Assembly (NCBI GenBank): GCA_916048095.2
Contig: OU696570.1
Coordinates: forward strand, 6,824,928 to 6,888,927
Length of the DNA: 64,000 nt
Source: Sacculina carcini
Lineage: Eukaryota; Arthropoda; Thecostraca; Sacculinidae
Direction: 5' to 3'
Part shown: piece by piece, positions 41,768 to 51,846 of the stretch
Numbering within the stretch: position 1 is the stretch's first letter
Layout: each line of letters opens with the position of its first letter
The notes under the pieces: generated by a model
The model's input: the letters and a program-made list of their open reading frames with translations, nothing else
Database searches by the model: none
What the model was told of the DNA's origin: nothing
Translations under genes and position numbers: made by a program

Positions 41768-44700
41768 TCAAGTGGTGGAGGGGGCGCTGTCGGCTCTGCA
41801 GACGTAATCGCTCAGATGCGACGGTGGTCTGCGTGTTCGGGCGCTCCGGCGGAATTGCGGGGTTCGTGAGGCCTCCGATGTACCGCCCACATTCTCCCCC
41901 GGCGGCGGCGGCGGTGATGCGGGTCTGCTTCTGGTCTCCTGCGACGGTAGCGGCGCCGTGCCAACAGATGGCGGCGGCTGCACTTCGAGCGGCGGCTGTA
42001 CCACGGGCGAGGGTGTGTTGGCTGCTGGTCGCAGGTGTCTACGGTTGCGCCAGTAGAGACCGCCGTGAGGCAGGCGCACAGCGTACTGGCGGCGACGGCC
42101 AGTCATGGCGACCACGCCAGTCCGGTCCCAGCGACCGGATGTCGGGTCCTGGAGAGCCACCGTAGTGCCGGGCCGCAACGGCGGCAACACCTTAGCCGAC
42201 CGGTTGTATTGGGCGACCTGCTTGTTGTGTAAGCTCGCCGCTCGCCGGTCGCACTCAGCGGTGGGCGGCTGCCACTCCGGCAGAAACGAGCGTGGATGCG
42301 CGGGAACGGCGGACGACACGGGGCGGCCGTACAAAAGCTGCGCGGGGGAGCGACCATCGGCACCCGGCGCGTTGCACAGCTCCAACAGACCGGCGACAAA
42401 GGCGTCTGTGTCGATGTTCCCGTCGTGCGCCGCCTTCTGAATGAGCCGCTTCACCCGTTTCACGGCGGACTCAGCGTGCCCATTAGAAGACGGGAAGTGC
42501 GGACTGGAGACACGATGGCGTATGTGCCAAAGTCGCAGAAATTCGGCCGTGTGGCGCGCCGTGAACTGTGGACCGCCGTCTGACGACAGTATGGTCGGAA
42601 CCCCCGTCATGGCGAACACATGTCGTAGCATCTTCACCAGCTGATGAGCCGAGGTGTCACGGCCACAGTCGAACACCAGTGGCCAGTTGGAGAACCGGTC
42701 CGCGTACACGAGGTAGGTCTTCCCTGCGTGTTGGAAAAAATCCGCGGACACCGATTCGAAAGGACGTGTCGGGTGCGGTTCCGTCAGGTATGGCTCTTTT
42801 TGCTGGCTGTCTTTGTACTGCAGACATTTTCGGCACGATGCTACGGCAGTGGCGATTTCGTTGTTCAGGCCCGGCCAGAAGACAGTTTGCCGTGCGCGTT
42901 GCACAGTCCTGGCCTGCCCCTGGTGACCGTCGTGGAGCCGACGGAGGGTGTCCTTCCGCATACACCTGGGCACAAGCAGGCGGCAGCCGACCAGGATCAG
43001 CCCATGGTCCGCAGTGAGCTGGTCGCGCACGCCCCAGAATGGGTGGAGACTGGCGGGCAGCAGATGTTTGTGCTGAGGCAAACCGCCCAGCACGTACGTC
43101 ATCAATTGGCGACACTCATCGTCGGCCAGAGACGCAGCTCGCACCGCCTCCAGGGTGGTGTCAATCGGTGACGTGCGATGACCCAGGTCGTCTGCGTCTG
43201 TGAACGCGTCCAGAGTCTGGACGAAGAATCCAGACGAGCACTCGTCAACGTCAGCGTCAGCATCAGCAGGCTGGGAAGGTGCGCGCGACAGAGCGTCGGC
43301 GATGTTGTGCTTTGCACCCGGTCTCCAGCTAGCGACAAAAGTCAAGTGCAGCAGACGCTGTCGCATACGTTGCAGGCGCGGGCTGGAGATGTCTCCGAGT
43401 GCCTTCTCGTTCAGTATCGGAACGAGAGGCTTGTGATCGGTGACCACACTGAACGTGGGGAGGCCAGCCAGATACTGGTGGCATTTCTGACATGCCCACA
43501 CAACTGCCAGCATCTCCAACTCACACACAGCATACCTGCTTTCGGTGTCGGACACAAATCGCGACCCACACTGGATCAGCTGCCAACGGCCTTGATCATC
43601 CCGCTGGCGAAGAACGAATCCGAGACCTTTCTCACGTGCTGCATCCGTCTCCAGCATTGTGGGCCGCGTTGGGTCGAAGTGACCAAGCACAGGAGGGCTG
43701 GCCAACGCGCGCTTGACCGCCGTGAAAGCCGCATCGTGCTGTGTTGTCCACTGCCACTCAACGCCTTTGCGAAGCAGCTGGCGCAGGGGCTCAGCAGCGG
43801 AGGCGATGGAGTCCGAGAAGTCACCGAACTGGTTCGCCAAACCGAGAAAGGACCGCAGGGATGTAAGGTCCGTCGGTGCGGGAAATTCTGTGAGGGCTCG
43901 AATTTTCTTGTGGTCGACGGTGAATCCAGAGGCGTTGATGTGGAATCCACAGAAATTGGCGGAAGTGGCGGCGAACATAAATTTTTGCAGGTTCAACGTA
44001 ACGCCGGCGTCGTCGAAGCGTTGTGGCAGCTGCCAGACTCGCTGCAGATGCTTGTCGTAGCTGGCGGTATACACCAGCACGTCGTCCACGATCTTGCAGG
44101 AGTCGGGTAGGCCAGACAAGGCGACGTCGCCGCGTCGGTTGAACTCGTCGCCGCTGGAGACCAGGCCCATAAGCGCGCGACAGAACCTGAATCGGCCCCA
44201 CGGGGTGATGAAGGTGGTGAGGTCTCGGTGCTCGCGCCGCAAGGGCACCTGAAAGTACCCTTGTAATGCGTCCACCTGGGTGAACCACCGATTGCCGAGG
44301 CCCATACTGCTGACAGCCTCCACAGGCGAGCGAACCGGATGTGTAGGCCGGCGAACGAAGCGGTTGAGGCGTGTGAAGTCCACCGTGAGCCGACAGCCGT
44401 TTGGCGTGCCGTCTGCCTTGCGCTTGCCGACAACGACGATGGGTGAGCACCAATCTGTCGGGTGGGAGACCGGCTCGATTACGCCCTGCTGCTGAAGCAG
44501 CTCCAGCTGCTGTTGTGCCTGGGCGCGATGACAGAACGGCACGGAGCGGGGAGCCGTCACGTTGTACGGCACCGCGTCATCGCGCAGATCGATCCGCATT
44601 GCCCCGCCTTTCATCTCCCGGAGAGGACCGTCCGTGGAGAACACACGAGGGAAGGCCGCTATAAGCTGCTCGCTGTGCGCACGACGGTCCGCCGCTGTTG

Positions 44701-46141
44701 GCTGAGCTGTGTTGGTCCAGCGCGGGCATTGTTGAACGGCTGCTGGTCCAGCGGCCACCTGCTGCAGGTGCTGTTCGCGAGACATCTGCCGAGGGAACGC
44801 CCGGTGCAGTAGACGCAGCTCCACTGCGTCTCGCCAGCAGAGCAGAGCACAGCGCACTGACGGCACCACGTACAGAGTGGAGCGGCAGGATGCATCACCG
44901 AGTCGCAAGACTGCCTCGCACGTGCCCAGACACAGCAGCAACTGACCGTTGGCAGCACGCAGGCGCGACGACGGTGGGCGCAAGCTACTGGCGGCCACTC
45001 CGAGCTGCTTCGCAACCCCAGCGTCAATTACAGACACATCGGCGCCAGAGTCGCATCGCCACTTGATCTCGCGCGGCGCGCGGCCCTCTGCGGAAACGGC
45101 AATGTGAACGGCGGTTAAGCGCGTGTGTTTTTGGCCATCAACTACATCACCGATATACGGGCACATATCTAGTGTGTTCTCATCATCAACTTCATCGGCA
45201 ACATCGGCGACGTCGCGGAGAAAATTATCTCTACGACGGCGGGTACCGAGCTGCGATGAGCGACAGACGCGCGAGTAATGCCCGCGTTTTCCACAGCGAC
45301 GACACATGCTCTCCGCAGCGCGGCACGGTACTGTCTGGTGGTGCCCACCACAGCGGACGCACGGGACGGAGTCATTGCTGTGCGCATGCGCGTTGCACAT
45401 GCGCGGTTGCAGATGGCTTACAGCGGCGACCTCTGCGCGGGGAGCAGAAGAATCAGCCACATCGGGTCCGGTGTTCCGCATGGCTGCAGCGTCCTGGCGG
45501 GCCGACTCAGCCGTTTGACATACCTGCGTTGCCTTTTTCAGCGTCAGGTCTTTGTGTGCGACCTGCAGGAGTTGGTGCAGGGCAGCAGAGTCGGCTGTCC
45601 CCATCACTAACTGATCGCGAAGACGCTCGTCGCGGCAGGCAGGGCAAAAATCGCAGCTGGCGGCAATTTCTCGCAGAGAGCGCAGAAATTCGCCCACATT
45701 CTCGCCGTCCCGCTGACGGCGGGTGAAAAATCGCCGGCGTTCCACCAGCACATTCTGCCGCGACTGCTGATGCTCCTCCAATAGGCGGATACAGGCGGGC
45801 AAATCAGCCGTCGCCGGCAGCGTCAGTGAGTGGCGGATGACGCGGCACCACTCGTCGTCCAGCAGTGTCGTGAGCAGCGCTTGCTGCTGGGCAGGGCTCA
45901 GGCTATCACTGCCTGACAGTGTGGTGTACGCCAGCACGCGCTCTTTCCAGGAGGTGAAGTCGGCTGCCGATGCGGCGTAGGCCAGACGGGCTGGTGGCTG
46001 ACAATGAGCCATGGTGTGTGGGGCGACTGCAGGCGAGCTGGCGGGGGCTGCCATTACAAGCTGCTGGCGAGCGAGCTGAGTCACCAACTCTGTGAGCTGG
46101 TCCAGCTTCTGCTGTTGTTCGTCTCGCAGCGGCTGCGCCAT
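41768..46141 (-). CDS. gag-pol: Gag-Pol polyprotein of element E
   Basis: 1457 residues starting MAQPLRDEQQQKLDQL. The A of the start codon is the last base of the 5' LTR, so translation runs through the primer site. Gag occupies about the first 300 residues with two zinc motifs (CVRCGGHHQTVPC and CRRCGKRGHYSRVC). Then come protease (WRCDSGADVSVID), RT (CRLTVDFTRLN, FTQVDALQGYFQVPL, KIVDDVLVYT), RNase H (LETDAAREKGLGFVL, VTDHKPLVPIL), integrase (zinc region HDGHQGQ...CRKCLQY; core SADFFQHAGK, SSDGGPQFTA, NGHAESAVKRVK), and a basic Pro-rich end. No break seen. Confidence 0.92.
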   Translation of the reverse strand: MAQPLRDEQQQKLDQLTELVTQLARQQLVMAAPASSPAVAPHTMAHCQPPARLAYAASAADFTSWKERVLAYTTLSGSDSLSPAQQQALLTTLLDDEWCRVIRHSLTLPATADLPACIRLLEEHQQSRQNVLVERRRFFTRRQRDGENVGEFLRSLREIAASCDFCPACRDERLRDQLVMGTADSAALHQLLQVAHKDLTLKKATQVCQTAESARQDAAAMRNTGPDVADSSAPRAEVAAVSHLQPRMCNAHAHSNDSVPCVRCGGHHQTVPCRAAESMCRRCGKRGHYSRVCRSSQLGTRRRRDNFLRDVADVADEVDDENTLDMCPYIGDVVDGQKHTRLTAVHIAVSAEGRAPREIKWRCDSGADVSVIDAGVAKQLGVAASSLRPPSSRLRAANGQLLLCLGTCEAVLRLGDASCRSTLYVVPSVRCALLCWRDAVELRLLHRAFPRQMSREQHLQQVAAGPAAVQQCPRWTNTAQPTAADRRAHSEQLIAAFPRVFSTDGPLREMKGGAMRIDLRDDAVPYNVTAPRSVPFCHRAQAQQQLELLQQQGVIEPVSHPTDWCSPIVVVGKRKADGTPNGCRLTVDFTRLNRFVRRPTHPVRSPVEAVSSMGLGNRWFTQVDALQGYFQVPLRREHRDLTTFITPWGRFRFCRALMGLVSSGDEFNRRGDVALSGLPDSCKIVDDVLVYTASYDKHLQRVWQLPQRFDDAGVTLNLQKFMFAATSANFCGFHINASGFTVDHKKIRALTEFPAPTDLTSLRSFLGLANQFGDFSDSIASAAEPLRQLLRKGVEWQWTTQHDAAFTAVKRALASPPVLGHFDPTRPTMLETDAAREKGLGFVLRQRDDQGRWQLIQCGSRFVSDTESRYAVCELEMLAVVWACQKCHQYLAGLPTFSVVTDHKPLVPILNEKALGDISSPRLQRMRQRLLHLTFVASWRPGAKHNIADALSRAPSQPADADADVDECSSGFFVQTLDAFTDADDLGHRTSPIDTTLEAVRAASLADDECRQLMTYVLGGLPQHKHLLPASLHPFWGVRDQLTADHGLILVGCRLLVPRCMRKDTLRRLHDGHQGQARTVQRARQTVFWPGLNNEIATAVASCRKCLQYKDSQQKEPYLTEPHPTRPFESVSADFFQHAGKTYLVYADRFSNWPLVFDCGRDTSAHQLVKMLRHVFAMTGVPTILSSDGGPQFTARHTAEFLRLWHIRHRVSSPHFPSSNGHAESAVKRVKRLIQKAAHDGNIDTDAFVAGLLELCNAPGADGRSPAQLLYGRPVSSAVPAHPRSFLPEWQPPTAECDRRAASLHNKQVAQYNRSAKVLPPLRPGTTVALQDPTSGRWDRTGVVAMTGRRRQYAVRLPHGGLYWRNRRHLRPAANTPSPVVQPPLEVQPPPSVGTAPLPSQETRSRPASPPPPPGENVGGTSEASRTPQFRRSARTRRPPSHLSDYVCRADSAPSTT

Positions 46142-46316
46142 GTACTATATATTATAGCACTCAACACAACAATAACAATAACAATACAACAACAATAGAA
46201 TGATACAACGCCACGACACACACACCACCACTGCTGTACACACACTGGCTGACGGCCGTTAGCGTCACCCACGCCTAATACCCTCGCGCCCTCTGGCGGT
46301 GTAGGCACACACTACA
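46141..46316 (-). repeat. 5' LTR of element E
   Basis: See 41584-41759. It ends TATAGTACA on the minus strand, directly before TGGCGC. Confidence 0.92.
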
Positions 46317-46321
46317 CAAAG

Positions 46322-47067
46322 AACATAGTGTGACTTATTGGTTCCACATGTTTCAAGGGGTTCTTAGTCAGCAATGGTAATTTGTCCGACAAATCTGTTC
46401 CGACGTTGACAAAGTAGTCGTTGAGAGAATCAGGTATCGTCTGTGATCTATCGGATGGACCTTTATTATTTCCAATCTGATTAATTTTGATATTCTTTTG
46501 CGGTACCATGTTGATTTCTCTTTTAATTTTCGCCCATTTCATCTTGGCCGAGACCGATCTTTCCGCAAATAGCTTGCGATAGTACAGCTGCTTACTTTTA
46601 TTGACGATTTTAGTCAACGCATTCATGTACACAATGTAAGACTCTTTATCAACTGCATTTTTTGTCATGAGAAAGTTTGCGTACATGTGGCGTTTGGTAC
46701 AGCTCGATATTTTTATGCCCTTAGTTATCCACGGTTTATGCTGTGCAGTTTTGTCCTTAGCTTCATACATCGGCATATGTTTATTTACTAACTGAAGGTA
46801 AAGACTGAGGAAACATTCATATGACACATTTATATCATCACCTTGTATAACGTCCCAGTTTGTTTGCTCCAGTTCATGATTGAGTCGTCGCAGCCTTTTT
46901 GTAGAATATCGTCTTTTCAAAAAAGTACTTTCTTTTGGTGTAGAATCAGATTCATTCAACAGTGTAAATATCGGGAAGTGGTCAGAAATGTCTTCGCAGA
47001 TTACGCCACTTGATAGTGAACTGGTCACACAATTTGTGAATATATTATCAATCACAGTGTTTGATTT
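46322..47067 (-). pseudogene. End of endonuclease and EN-RT linker of LINE F
   Basis: Encodes KSNTVIDNIFTNC and EDISDHFPIFTLLN (the SDH motif, whose Asp and His are catalytic in APE endonucleases), then a linker with KHKPWITKGI-like sequence (AQHKPWITKGIKISSCTKR) and LNDYFVNVGTDLSDKLP, the usual block before LINE RTs. It continues into the RT beyond element E and joins the earlier EN part beyond LINE H. Confidence 0.82.
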
Positions 47068-47071
47068 GGTC

Positions 47072-47096
47072 AACAACAACAACAACAACAACAACA
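47072..47096 (-). repeat. (TTG)n 3' tail of LINE H
   Basis: Eight or so GTT units on the minus strand at the exact junction with LINE F. Confidence 0.8.
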
Positions 47097-47550
47097 TATA
47101 TTTAATATAGCGCACATATTTATACACAGGCGCGAAAGAGACAACCGACAGGAACATCACAGCGAGCAGGGAGTAGGCACAAATAGAAAAATGAAAACAC
47201 GTTTGCAAACTGGAACATGCTAGATGGCCGTTGGCTATCAGATAGCTCATCCGCCCTTGAAACAGGTTTTGTTTTTTTCCTGTCGGGTGTCTAGCCACCC
47301 TCCTCACTGCAGAACAGTGGGGGAGCCGGTTTAGTCGACGACGACTCGACCGTGAATCTGGTTGTACTGGAATTACACGGTTACCAGTAGCAGGGCGAAG
47401 CCTGACCAGACAACGACGAATGCAAGAGATGCAAAAAAAGGGACGCAACAACGAAAACATATAATTCACAGTGAGTAAAAAGACAAATATCAAGCAAGAA
47501 CAACGAGGGTACAACACAGGACGAACAGCACGAACAACACACATATAACC
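47097..47550 (-). other. 3' UTR of LINE H, distal part
   Basis: Minus-strand noncoding DNA between the G insertion and the tail. The frame that crosses it into LINE F (from 47544) is accidental. It ends at the TAACC duplication of G (47546-47550). Confidence 0.65.
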
Positions 47551-47857
47551 TGTTATGAAATCTTGGCTATTTTTGTGCGCTCATCTGGCAGCGCTGTGGG
47601 TATTTTCTGTATAACAACAACAACATATTTTGTCTTTCACCATCGTGTTTTGCGTGCACATCTCCGGGTATATTTCTGTATTAAATATTCTGTAAATAGC
47701 TCATTTTGGGCAATCATTTTGTTTAATTGTGTACTTACAATTATCCTGTATATATAACGTTTTATGGTTCACATATCCATTTGTACTTTCTTTTGTTTCA
47801 GGAGATGTGTGTTTTGTGATGAATAAAGCCTATCGTTGAGGCCAATCTTTCATAACA
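47551..47857 (+). repeat. 5' LTR of element G
   Basis: Contains a TATATATAA motif near 47750, a TTTGTTTCAG acceptor-like site (47793-47802), and AATAAA (47822-47827), a possible poly(A) signal, inside the self-complementary stretch. Confidence 0.93.
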
Positions 47858-47858
47858 A

Positions 47859-47876
47859 TTTATTCATCACAAAACA
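47859..47876 (+). promoter_or_regulatory. Putative self-priming site of element G
   Basis: 18 bases starting one base inside the LTR are the exact complement of 47810-47827 in the LTR (core GTTTTGTGATGAATAAA). This is the geometry of Tf1-type elements, where the RNA 5' end folds back to prime reverse transcription instead of a tRNA. Confidence 0.65.
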
Positions 47877-47886
47877 ATCCGATAAG

Positions 47887-50800
47887 ATGGAACGCTTTCT
47901 CAAACCAGAGAGGTTGGACTGTGACCCGTCCTCGTCTTCAGCGACACAAGAGTGGAAACACTGGTTCAAAACTTTCGAGCTTTTTCTGACAGTCGTTCCT
48001 CAAGGAAGCGCCAACAAGTTGGGACTACTAGTCAATTTTGTGTCTTCAAAGGTGTACGATACTATTTCTGACTGTGATACGTACGAAAAAGCTATCAAGT
48101 GTCTCAAGTCGCAGTATGTCAGACCATCAAACGAAGTGTTTGCCCGTCACCGACTGGCCACTCGGCGTCAGCAGGTGGGAGAGTCTCTTGACGAGTATTT
48201 TCAGGCTCTCAAAGTTCTCAGCAGAGAGTGCAATTTCCAGGCCGTCACTTCAACAAAATATTGTGACGAGTCTATACGTGACGCATTCATTGCTGGACTT
48301 CAGTCGTCAGCTATACGACAGCGCCTCCTGGAGAATACAACTTTGGAACTGACTACCATGTTTGACCAAGCGCGAGCTCTAGAGTCGGCTCGGAATAACT
48401 CTGTTGTCTACGGTGAAACTCATGCGGCATGTGTCCCGGCCGACTCACTCTGTGAAAATAATGACACCACTGCTGTTACATGTGCTGTGAGTGCGAAATG
48501 TTTCTTTTGTGGTTTACAAAGACACCCTCGCTCAAGGTGTCCTGCTCGAGAAGCTGTCTGTCATAAATGTCAGAAAACTGGTCATTTTGCCAAAGTGTGT
48601 CGTGGAAGGCCGACAACAGCTGCTGCAAATACAGACGTGGATTCTGGCGGCAAAATGATAGCATCTACTACGTCGGCAGCCACTCCGAGCTCATTGTCAA
48701 AGGCGGCTGTGAAGGTTTTAATTGCTAACGAGGAGGTTGACGGTCTCGTAGATAGTGGTAGCTCGGAAAGTTTCATTCATCCGTGTCTCGTTGAACGCCA
48801 CTCGCTAACTGTTCAGCCATCACCCAGTACTGTTTCCATGGCTTCAACTTCGTTCTCCACGCGAACGTCTGGACATTGTCTGGTCAATATCAGAGTTAAT
48901 GGTCGACAATACGATAGGGTGCGTTTGACAGTCCTGCCTCAATTGTGTTCAGATATTATTCTGGGTCAAGATTTTCAGCAGATGCATGACAATGTAGTTT
49001 TGAAGTACGGAGGAGATCTGCCACCTCTCGTTGTCTGTGGATTCAGTGCCATGAAAGTGGACCCACCTGAACTTTTCAAAAACATGACAGAAGATTGTCA
49101 TCCGATTCCAACCAAGTCCAGGAGGTACTCACATCAAGATCGGTCGTTCATCGAGAAAGAGACTCAGCGGCTGTTGAAGGAAGGAGTCATTGAACCGTCA
49201 AATTCTCCTTGGCGTGCACAGATTGTTGTGGTCAAAGATGGCACGAAGAAATGGCGCATGGCTGTTGATTATTCGCAGACAGTAAACAAGTTCACGCTTC
49301 TCGACAGCTACCCTTTACCACGAATTGACGATACCGTGGACAAAATTGCGCGTTACCGAATTTTCAGCACGATAGACTTGAGGAGTGCGTATCATCAGAT
49401 CCCGATTCAGAATGAAGACAAGCCATATACGGCGTTTCAAGCTGGCGGCCGTTTATATCAGTTTACTCGAATTCCATTCGGAGTTACGAACGGCGTCGCC
49501 TGCTTCCAACGGATCATGGATTCTTTGATTCAGGAAGAACAGCTCTCTGGGACGTTTGCCTACTTGGATGACGTCACCATATGTGGTATGACTCAAGAAG
49601 AGCATGACTCAAACCTTGAAAAATTCATGGCAGCGGCGAAAAGAAGAAACATCAGCTACAACGATGAAAAATGCTCATTCTCGACTAAGTGTCTCAGTAT
49701 TCTAGGCTATGTGGTGGAAGATGGCAAGAAACGCCCAGATCCAGAGAGACTTCGTCCTCTACGCGAATTATCTTTACCCAAGGACAGAAAGTCACTGAAT
49801 CGATCATTGGGTTTGTTTGCGTATTATTCGCATTGGATCCACAACTACTCTCAGAAGGTTCACCCGTTAAGCAGCACCACTACTTTTCCAGTCTCCAAGG
49901 AAGCTGAAATCGCTTTCGAAAAACTCAAGGGTGAAATAGAAAATTCAGTAGTGCAAGCGATTGATGAGACACTTCCTTTTGACGTGGAAACTGACGCGTC
50001 CGACGTGGCGATCGCCGCTGTACTGGCCCAGAATGGACGCCCTGTAGCGTTCTTTTCAAAAACATTTCAAGGGCCCGAGAAATTATACGCATCGGTGGAA
50101 AAAGAAGCGCAGGCCATCATCGAAGCAGTCCGTCACTGGCGTCATTATCTAACTGGAAGACGTTTCATCATAAGGACTGATCAGAGATCTGTGAGCTTCA
50201 TGTTTGACAAGCAACATAGAAGTAAGATAAAGAACGACAAAATTTTGCGTTGGCGTCTAGAGCTGTCCTGTTACGACTACGACATTGTTTTCCGACCAGG
50301 TCACGAGAATGTGACTCCTGACATATTCTCCAGGCCTCATTGTGGAGCAGCCTGCAGTGGTGCCGATGCGTTGAGGTCTCTCCACGAAGCTTTATGTCAT
50401 CCTGGCGTCACTCGCCTGTGTCATTTCATCAGGATCAAGAATTTGCCATATTCTGTAGAGGATGTTCGACAGGTCATCCGGTCATGCAAAGTGTGTGCCG
50501 AAGTCAAACCAAGATTTAATCGACCTGAGAAGACTAGTCTAATTAAAGCAACACAACCATTTGAACGTTTAAATATAGACTTCAAGGGACCTTTACCAAG
50601 CACAGATAAGAATTGCTATTTTCTGAATATCATAGACGAGTATTCTCGTTTTCCGTTTGTGTATCCATGTTCGAACATGACTGCCGCTACCGTCATCGAC
50701 TGCCTTGCGCATCTATTCTCCATTTTTGGTATGCCGGCATACATACACAGCGACAGAGGATCGTCTTTCATGAGCAGGGAGGTTCAAGATTTCTTAATGA

Positions 50801-51507
50801 GAAAAGGAATAGCGTGCAGCAGAACAACGAGCTACAATCCACAAGGAAATGGTCAGGTTGAGCGTTTTAACGGAGTCATATGGAAAAGTGTTTTGATGGC
50901 TCTGAAGTCTCGTGGTCTTCAGACACAGCACTGGCAGACTGTTTTGCCGGATGTTCTGCATTCTATACGCTCGTTGTTGTGCACATCTATCAATTCAACT
51001 CCACATGAAAGATTATTCAACTTCACACGACGTTCTTCTTCAGGTGCGTCGGTTCCTTCTTGGCTCTGTCATCCAGGTCCTGTTCTTCTGAAGCGCCACG
51101 TACGGGCAAGCAAAAATGAACCTCTTGTTGAAGAAGTGGAACTCATACAGGCAAATTCACATTATGCTCATATTCGAAATCGAGCAGGTGTCGAAACGAC
51201 CGTATCTACAAGACATTTGGCACCATCACATATTTCTACTGATCGTGAGTCTACTGTTATCTCCAGTGATGCTGTGAATGAACCGGCGACTCGAGCTGAC
51301 GCGTCGAGCCCTACCACTCCGGCGAATACTGATTTTTCAAACTCAGATCCTTCCGGACCACAGGCATCCAGACACTCGGGTGAGACTGGTGGCGAAGCAA
51401 ACGACGAAAGTAGAGTCGAAGCTGGTGATGAGGTTCAGACTGTCCGAAGGTCGAGTCGCGTCCGTAGACCGCCCAGTCGTTTTGGAGACTATGCTTGCGA
51501 TTTTTAG
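47887..51507 (+). CDS. gag-pol: Gag-Pol polyprotein of element G
   Basis: About 1206 residues from MERFLKPERLDCDPSSSS, the first ATG after the LTR. Gag has a capsid-like part and paired zinc knuckles (CFFCGLQRHPRSRC and CHKCQKTGHFAKVC). Protease active site is GLVDSGSSESFIHP. RT: WRMAVDYSQTVN, STIDLRSAYHQIP, FAYLDDVTICG. RNase H: VETDASDVAIAAVL, EKEAQAIIEAVRHWRHYL. Integrase: LHEALCHPGVTRLCHF...CKVCAEVK, then NIDFKGPLP, HSDRGSSFMS and GQVERFNGVIWK. A basic end follows (RRSSRVRRPPSRFGDY). Confidence 0.93.
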   Translation: MERFLKPERLDCDPSSSSATQEWKHWFKTFELFLTVVPQGSANKLGLLVNFVSSKVYDTISDCDTYEKAIKCLKSQYVRPSNEVFARHRLATRRQQVGESLDEYFQALKVLSRECNFQAVTSTKYCDESIRDAFIAGLQSSAIRQRLLENTTLELTTMFDQARALESARNNSVVYGETHAACVPADSLCENNDTTAVTCAVSAKCFFCGLQRHPRSRCPAREAVCHKCQKTGHFAKVCRGRPTTAAANTDVDSGGKMIASTTSAATPSSLSKAAVKVLIANEEVDGLVDSGSSESFIHPCLVERHSLTVQPSPSTVSMASTSFSTRTSGHCLVNIRVNGRQYDRVRLTVLPQLCSDIILGQDFQQMHDNVVLKYGGDLPPLVVCGFSAMKVDPPELFKNMTEDCHPIPTKSRRYSHQDRSFIEKETQRLLKEGVIEPSNSPWRAQIVVVKDGTKKWRMAVDYSQTVNKFTLLDSYPLPRIDDTVDKIARYRIFSTIDLRSAYHQIPIQNEDKPYTAFQAGGRLYQFTRIPFGVTNGVACFQRIMDSLIQEEQLSGTFAYLDDVTICGMTQEEHDSNLEKFMAAAKRRNISYNDEKCSFSTKCLSILGYVVEDGKKRPDPERLRPLRELSLPKDRKSLNRSLGLFAYYSHWIHNYSQKVHPLSSTTTFPVSKEAEIAFEKLKGEIENSVVQAIDETLPFDVETDASDVAIAAVLAQNGRPVAFFSKTFQGPEKLYASVEKEAQAIIEAVRHWRHYLTGRRFIIRTDQRSVSFMFDKQHRSKIKNDKILRWRLELSCYDYDIVFRPGHENVTPDIFSRPHCGAACSGADALRSLHEALCHPGVTRLCHFIRIKNLPYSVEDVRQVIRSCKVCAEVKPRFNRPEKTSLIKATQPFERLNIDFKGPLPSTDKNCYFLNIIDEYSRFPFVYPCSNMTAATVIDCLAHLFSIFGMPAYIHSDRGSSFMSREVQDFLMRKGIACSRTTSYNPQGNGQVERFNGVIWKSVLMALKSRGLQTQHWQTVLPDVLHSIRSLLCTSINSTPHERLFNFTRRSSSGASVPSWLCHPGPVLLKRHVRASKNEPLVEEVELIQANSHYAHIRNRAGVETTVSTRHLAPSHISTDRESTVISSDAVNEPATRADASSPTTPANTDFSNSDPSGPQASRHSGETGGEANDESRVEAGDEVQTVRRSSRVRRPPSRFGDYACDF

Positions 51508-51517
51508 AGGGGGAGAT

Positions 51518-51824
51518 TGTTATGAAATCTTGGCTATTTTTGTGCGCTCATCTGGCAGCGCTGTGGGTATTTTCTGTATAACAACAACAACATATTTTGT
51601 CTTTCACCATCGTGTTTTGCGTGCACATCTCCGGGTATATTTCTGTATTAAATATTCTGTAAATAGCTCATTTTGGGCAATCATTTTGTTTAATTGTGTA
51701 CTTACAATTATCCTGTATATATAACGTTTTATGGTTCACATATCCATTTGTACTTTCTTTTGTTTCAGGAGATGTGTGTTTTGTGATGAATAAAGCCTAT
51801 CGTTGAGGCCAATCTTTCATAACA
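51518..51824 (+). repeat. 3' LTR of element G
   Basis: Identical by eye to 47551-47857. Confidence 0.93.
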
Positions 51825-51846
51825 TAACCAAAGACAAATCATACAT

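Larger units (their letters stand above)
41584..46316 (-). mobile_element. Ty3/Gypsy element E, looks whole
   Basis: Two 176-bp LTRs (41584-41759 and 46141-46316), about two differences. Target duplication CAAAG (41579-41583 and 46317-46321). The primer site TGGCGCAGCC (complement of 46131-46140) adjoins the 5' LTR, and a purine tract GAAGGGGAGA (complement of 41760-41769) adjoins the 3' LTR. A single gag-pol frame of 1457 codons fills the interior. It lies within LINE F, upstream of its RT. Confidence 0.93.
47551..51824 (+). mobile_element. Ty3/Gypsy element G, looks whole and very recent
   Basis: Two 307-bp LTRs (47551-47857 and 51518-51824) appear identical. Ends TGTTATGA...TCATAACA. Target duplication TAACC (47546-47550 and 51825-51829). 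A purine tract (AGAGGGGGAGAT) precedes the 3' LTR. There is no TGG-type primer site; the sequence after the 5' LTR is complementary to the LTR itself. A single gag-pol frame of about 1206 codons is open. No break seen. Confidence 0.94.

Noticed and set aside
42100-45730. Many plus-strand frames of 60-310 codons
   Set aside because: Shadows of the GC-rich 1457-codon frame of element E on the other strand.
46312-47544. A single 410-codon gene
   Set aside because: The frame is a chance join of LINE H 3' UTR with the real coding sequence of LINE F beyond 47071.
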